This document shows, in pieces, positions 4,830 to 5,963 of a stretch of 5,963 nucleotides of DNA (its first letter is position 1; the number at the start of each line of letters is the position of its first letter). The notes under the pieces were generated by a model. That model did not search any database. It was given only the letters and a program-made list of their open reading frames with translations, and was not told where the DNA came from. Source of the stretch: Planctomycetes bacterium GWF2_50_10 (GTDB taxonomy: Bacteria > Planctomycetota > Phycisphaerae > Sedimentisphaerales > GWF2-50-10); NCBI GenBank assembly GCA_001824635.1, contig MHYB01000038.1, positions 1-5,963 on the forward strand, given 5' to 3'. The translations under genes were made by a program, and so were the position numbers.

Positions 4830-5963
4830 TTACTTCTTGTTCTTTGCCGGCAGCGGAACCATCGCGCCTTTGAAGTTCACTACCTTGCCTTCGAGCGTAT
4901 CGGTATTTAAAATGAACTGTTCCGCGCTAACCCCGTTGACCACGCAATTATCTTTTATGTTCAAAGTATTATTGTCGCTTGTGTAGTGCAGTTCGTTACC
5001 CTGTGCATAATATTTGCCGGGCTGATCAAAAATAATACCTTCTTTGGCGTTTATAGCGGATATTTTTCTGTCGGCAGTAAGCAGCAGTTCCAGCTGTCCC
5101 GCATCGATGAGCATCTCTTCGCCAGATGCACTTCCGTTCTTGACAGGTGAATAACCGATATGCAGCCCCGAGGGCACACCTTCGCCGAGTATTCGGTTTT
5201 CGTTCTTGAAGAATGTAAGCTTGCGGAAATTGTTCACATAAACCCAGCATGGCCCCTTGAAATTTACACCGCCGCCGCTATCGGCTGCCGGCTGAGCTTT
5301 GGAATTATCAACAACGATCTCACCAGGCCCGGTTGCCCAGATCGACTCGTTTACAGCGTTATAATCTACCTGCACGCATTTAAGCTGGAGGCCGTTCAAT
5401 ATCTTTTCACCTTCCTGCTGGCAGCTCACGAATTTTACAACCTTGCCCAGAAGCGAAAGATGCTCAATACCTGTTTTCTGGCCACCGCTATCTGCGCCGA
5501 TGCTCGGTTTGCCCGCGATCATAGCCACAAGCTTGTCGGAACTAAACGTGCTCACGTCATCGTAAACAGCACCCTTTTGCACGATCGTGCCATTAACGGC
5601 GCCGTTGAATACTACCTTGTTTTTCTTTTGAAAATATTCCGCATTATCCCTGGCAGTTATCGTAACGGGCAGTTCCTTATTGGTGACCTTGTCAACCGAT
5701 ATGATCTTAAGCTCGACAGGCCCGGATGCCACGGCATAGCCGTTGGGCAGATCGTAATCTATATTTTGCGCTTTGAAGATTGTTGCTCGCTGCCCGGCGT
5801 TGCTTCCGGGCTTCATTTCAACATTGCCCGTACCTGTCACATTCTTTGCGTACACGTTGCCGTTGGGATCTTTATCAAACGTGATCATTGCCTTCTGAGC
5901 CTTCATGCCCCCACTGTTGGAATCAAACGCCACATTGCCGTTGAGATCAGCACGTGAAAGCGC
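4830..5963 (-). CDS. OstA/LptA-like lipopolysaccharide-transport or envelope protein (N-terminus outside window)
   Basis: The frame is open through the right edge, so this is the C-terminal 377 residues. A GTG at 5933 is internal, not a start, because ten further sense codons precede it. The sequence is a run of beta-rich OstA-like units: 'AQ.idYDlpng.avasGPVELK' (about 64-86), 'DNAEYFQKKNKVVFNGAV' (106-123), 'LQLKCVQVDYNAVNESIWATGPGEI' (192-216) and 'GIIFDQPGKYYAQGNELHYTSDNNTLNIKDN' (309-339). It ends in a basic tail, NKK. Such units build the beta-jellyroll of LptA/LptC/LptD proteins, which carries lipopolysaccharide across the periplasm. The visible part alone is about twice the size of E. 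coli LptA, so it is a long, multi-unit version, or a related protein of the same superfamily. Periplasmic location is inferred, since the signal peptide would lie outside the window. The nitroreductase gene follows after 16 nt. Confidence 0.75.
   Translation of the reverse strand, partial: ALSRADLNGNVAFDSNSGGMKAQKAMITFDKDPNGNVYAKNVTGTGNVEMKPGSNAGQRATIFKAQNIDYDLPNGYAVASGPVELKIISVDKVTNKELPVTITARDNAEYFQKKNKVVFNGAVNGTIVQKGAVYDDVSTFSSDKLVAMIAGKPSIGADSGGQKTGIEHLSLLGKVVKFVSCQQEGEKILNGLQLKCVQVDYNAVNESIWATGPGEIVVDNSKAQPAADSGGGVNFKGPCWVYVNNFRKLTFFKNENRILGEGVPSGLHIGYSPVKNGSASGEEMLIDAGQLELLLTADRKISAINAKEGIIFDQPGKYYAQGNELHYTSDNNTLNIKDNCVVNGVSAEQFILNTDTLEGKVVNFKGAMVPLPAKNKK

Noticed and set aside
5160..5957. 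265-codon open frame on the + strand, antisense to the OstA-like gene
   Set aside because: It lies wholly opposite a gene with clear OstA-like motifs. Its product has no recognisable motif and a shadow-like composition, and no ribosome site precedes it.
1..5963. Mobile element, CRISPR array, tRNA or toxin-antitoxin pair
   Set aside because: No transposase, integrase, regularly spaced repeats, tRNA-like fold or small paired genes were seen. The six genes account for nearly all of the window.

Overview
The window (about half G+C) carries six protein-coding genes packed with little space between them: one on the + strand at the left edge and five on the - strand. The organism is most likely a Gram-negative (diderm) bacterium. 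The supporting evidence is an LptA/OstA-type lipopolysaccharide-transport protein and a predicted beta-barrel outer-membrane protein ending in phenylalanine. The long OstA-like protein and the style of the PAS kinase recall Planctomycetes (Phycisphaerae-like), but that is an impression, not proof.

Layout: 1-1016 (+) is the 3' part of a gene for a conserved protein of unknown function with a C-terminal membrane anchor, loosely like the RMND1/DUF155 fold. It converges, with a 16-nt gap and a small hairpin, on a - strand pair. That pair is a sigma70-like promoter (3414-3442), an exported beta-barrel-like protein (3381-2581) and, 9 nt further on, a soluble PAS-PAS histidine kinase (2571-1033) with no response regulator in view. 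Next is ycaC (4094-3477), a cysteine hydrolase of the isochorismatase superfamily, with a good promoter of its own and a perfect 16-bp palindrome over the -35 region. At the right are an OstA/LptA-like protein (5963-4830, 5' end outside the window) and, 16 nt downstream, an FMN nitroreductase-family protein (4813-4217).

Working together: three transcription blocks can be proposed on the - strand. They are OstA-like plus nitroreductase, ycaC alone, and outer-membrane protein plus sensor kinase. The first and third have envelope functions. The nitroreductase and YcaC are small-molecule or redox enzymes often found as accessory metabolic genes. No mobile element, CRISPR array, tRNA or rRNA was seen, and no stretch over 300 bases lacks a gene. 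I did not find a clear-cut new system. The best leads are the palindromic operator candidate at ycaC, the outer-membrane protein/orphan kinase pair, and the unassigned membrane-anchored protein at the left edge.
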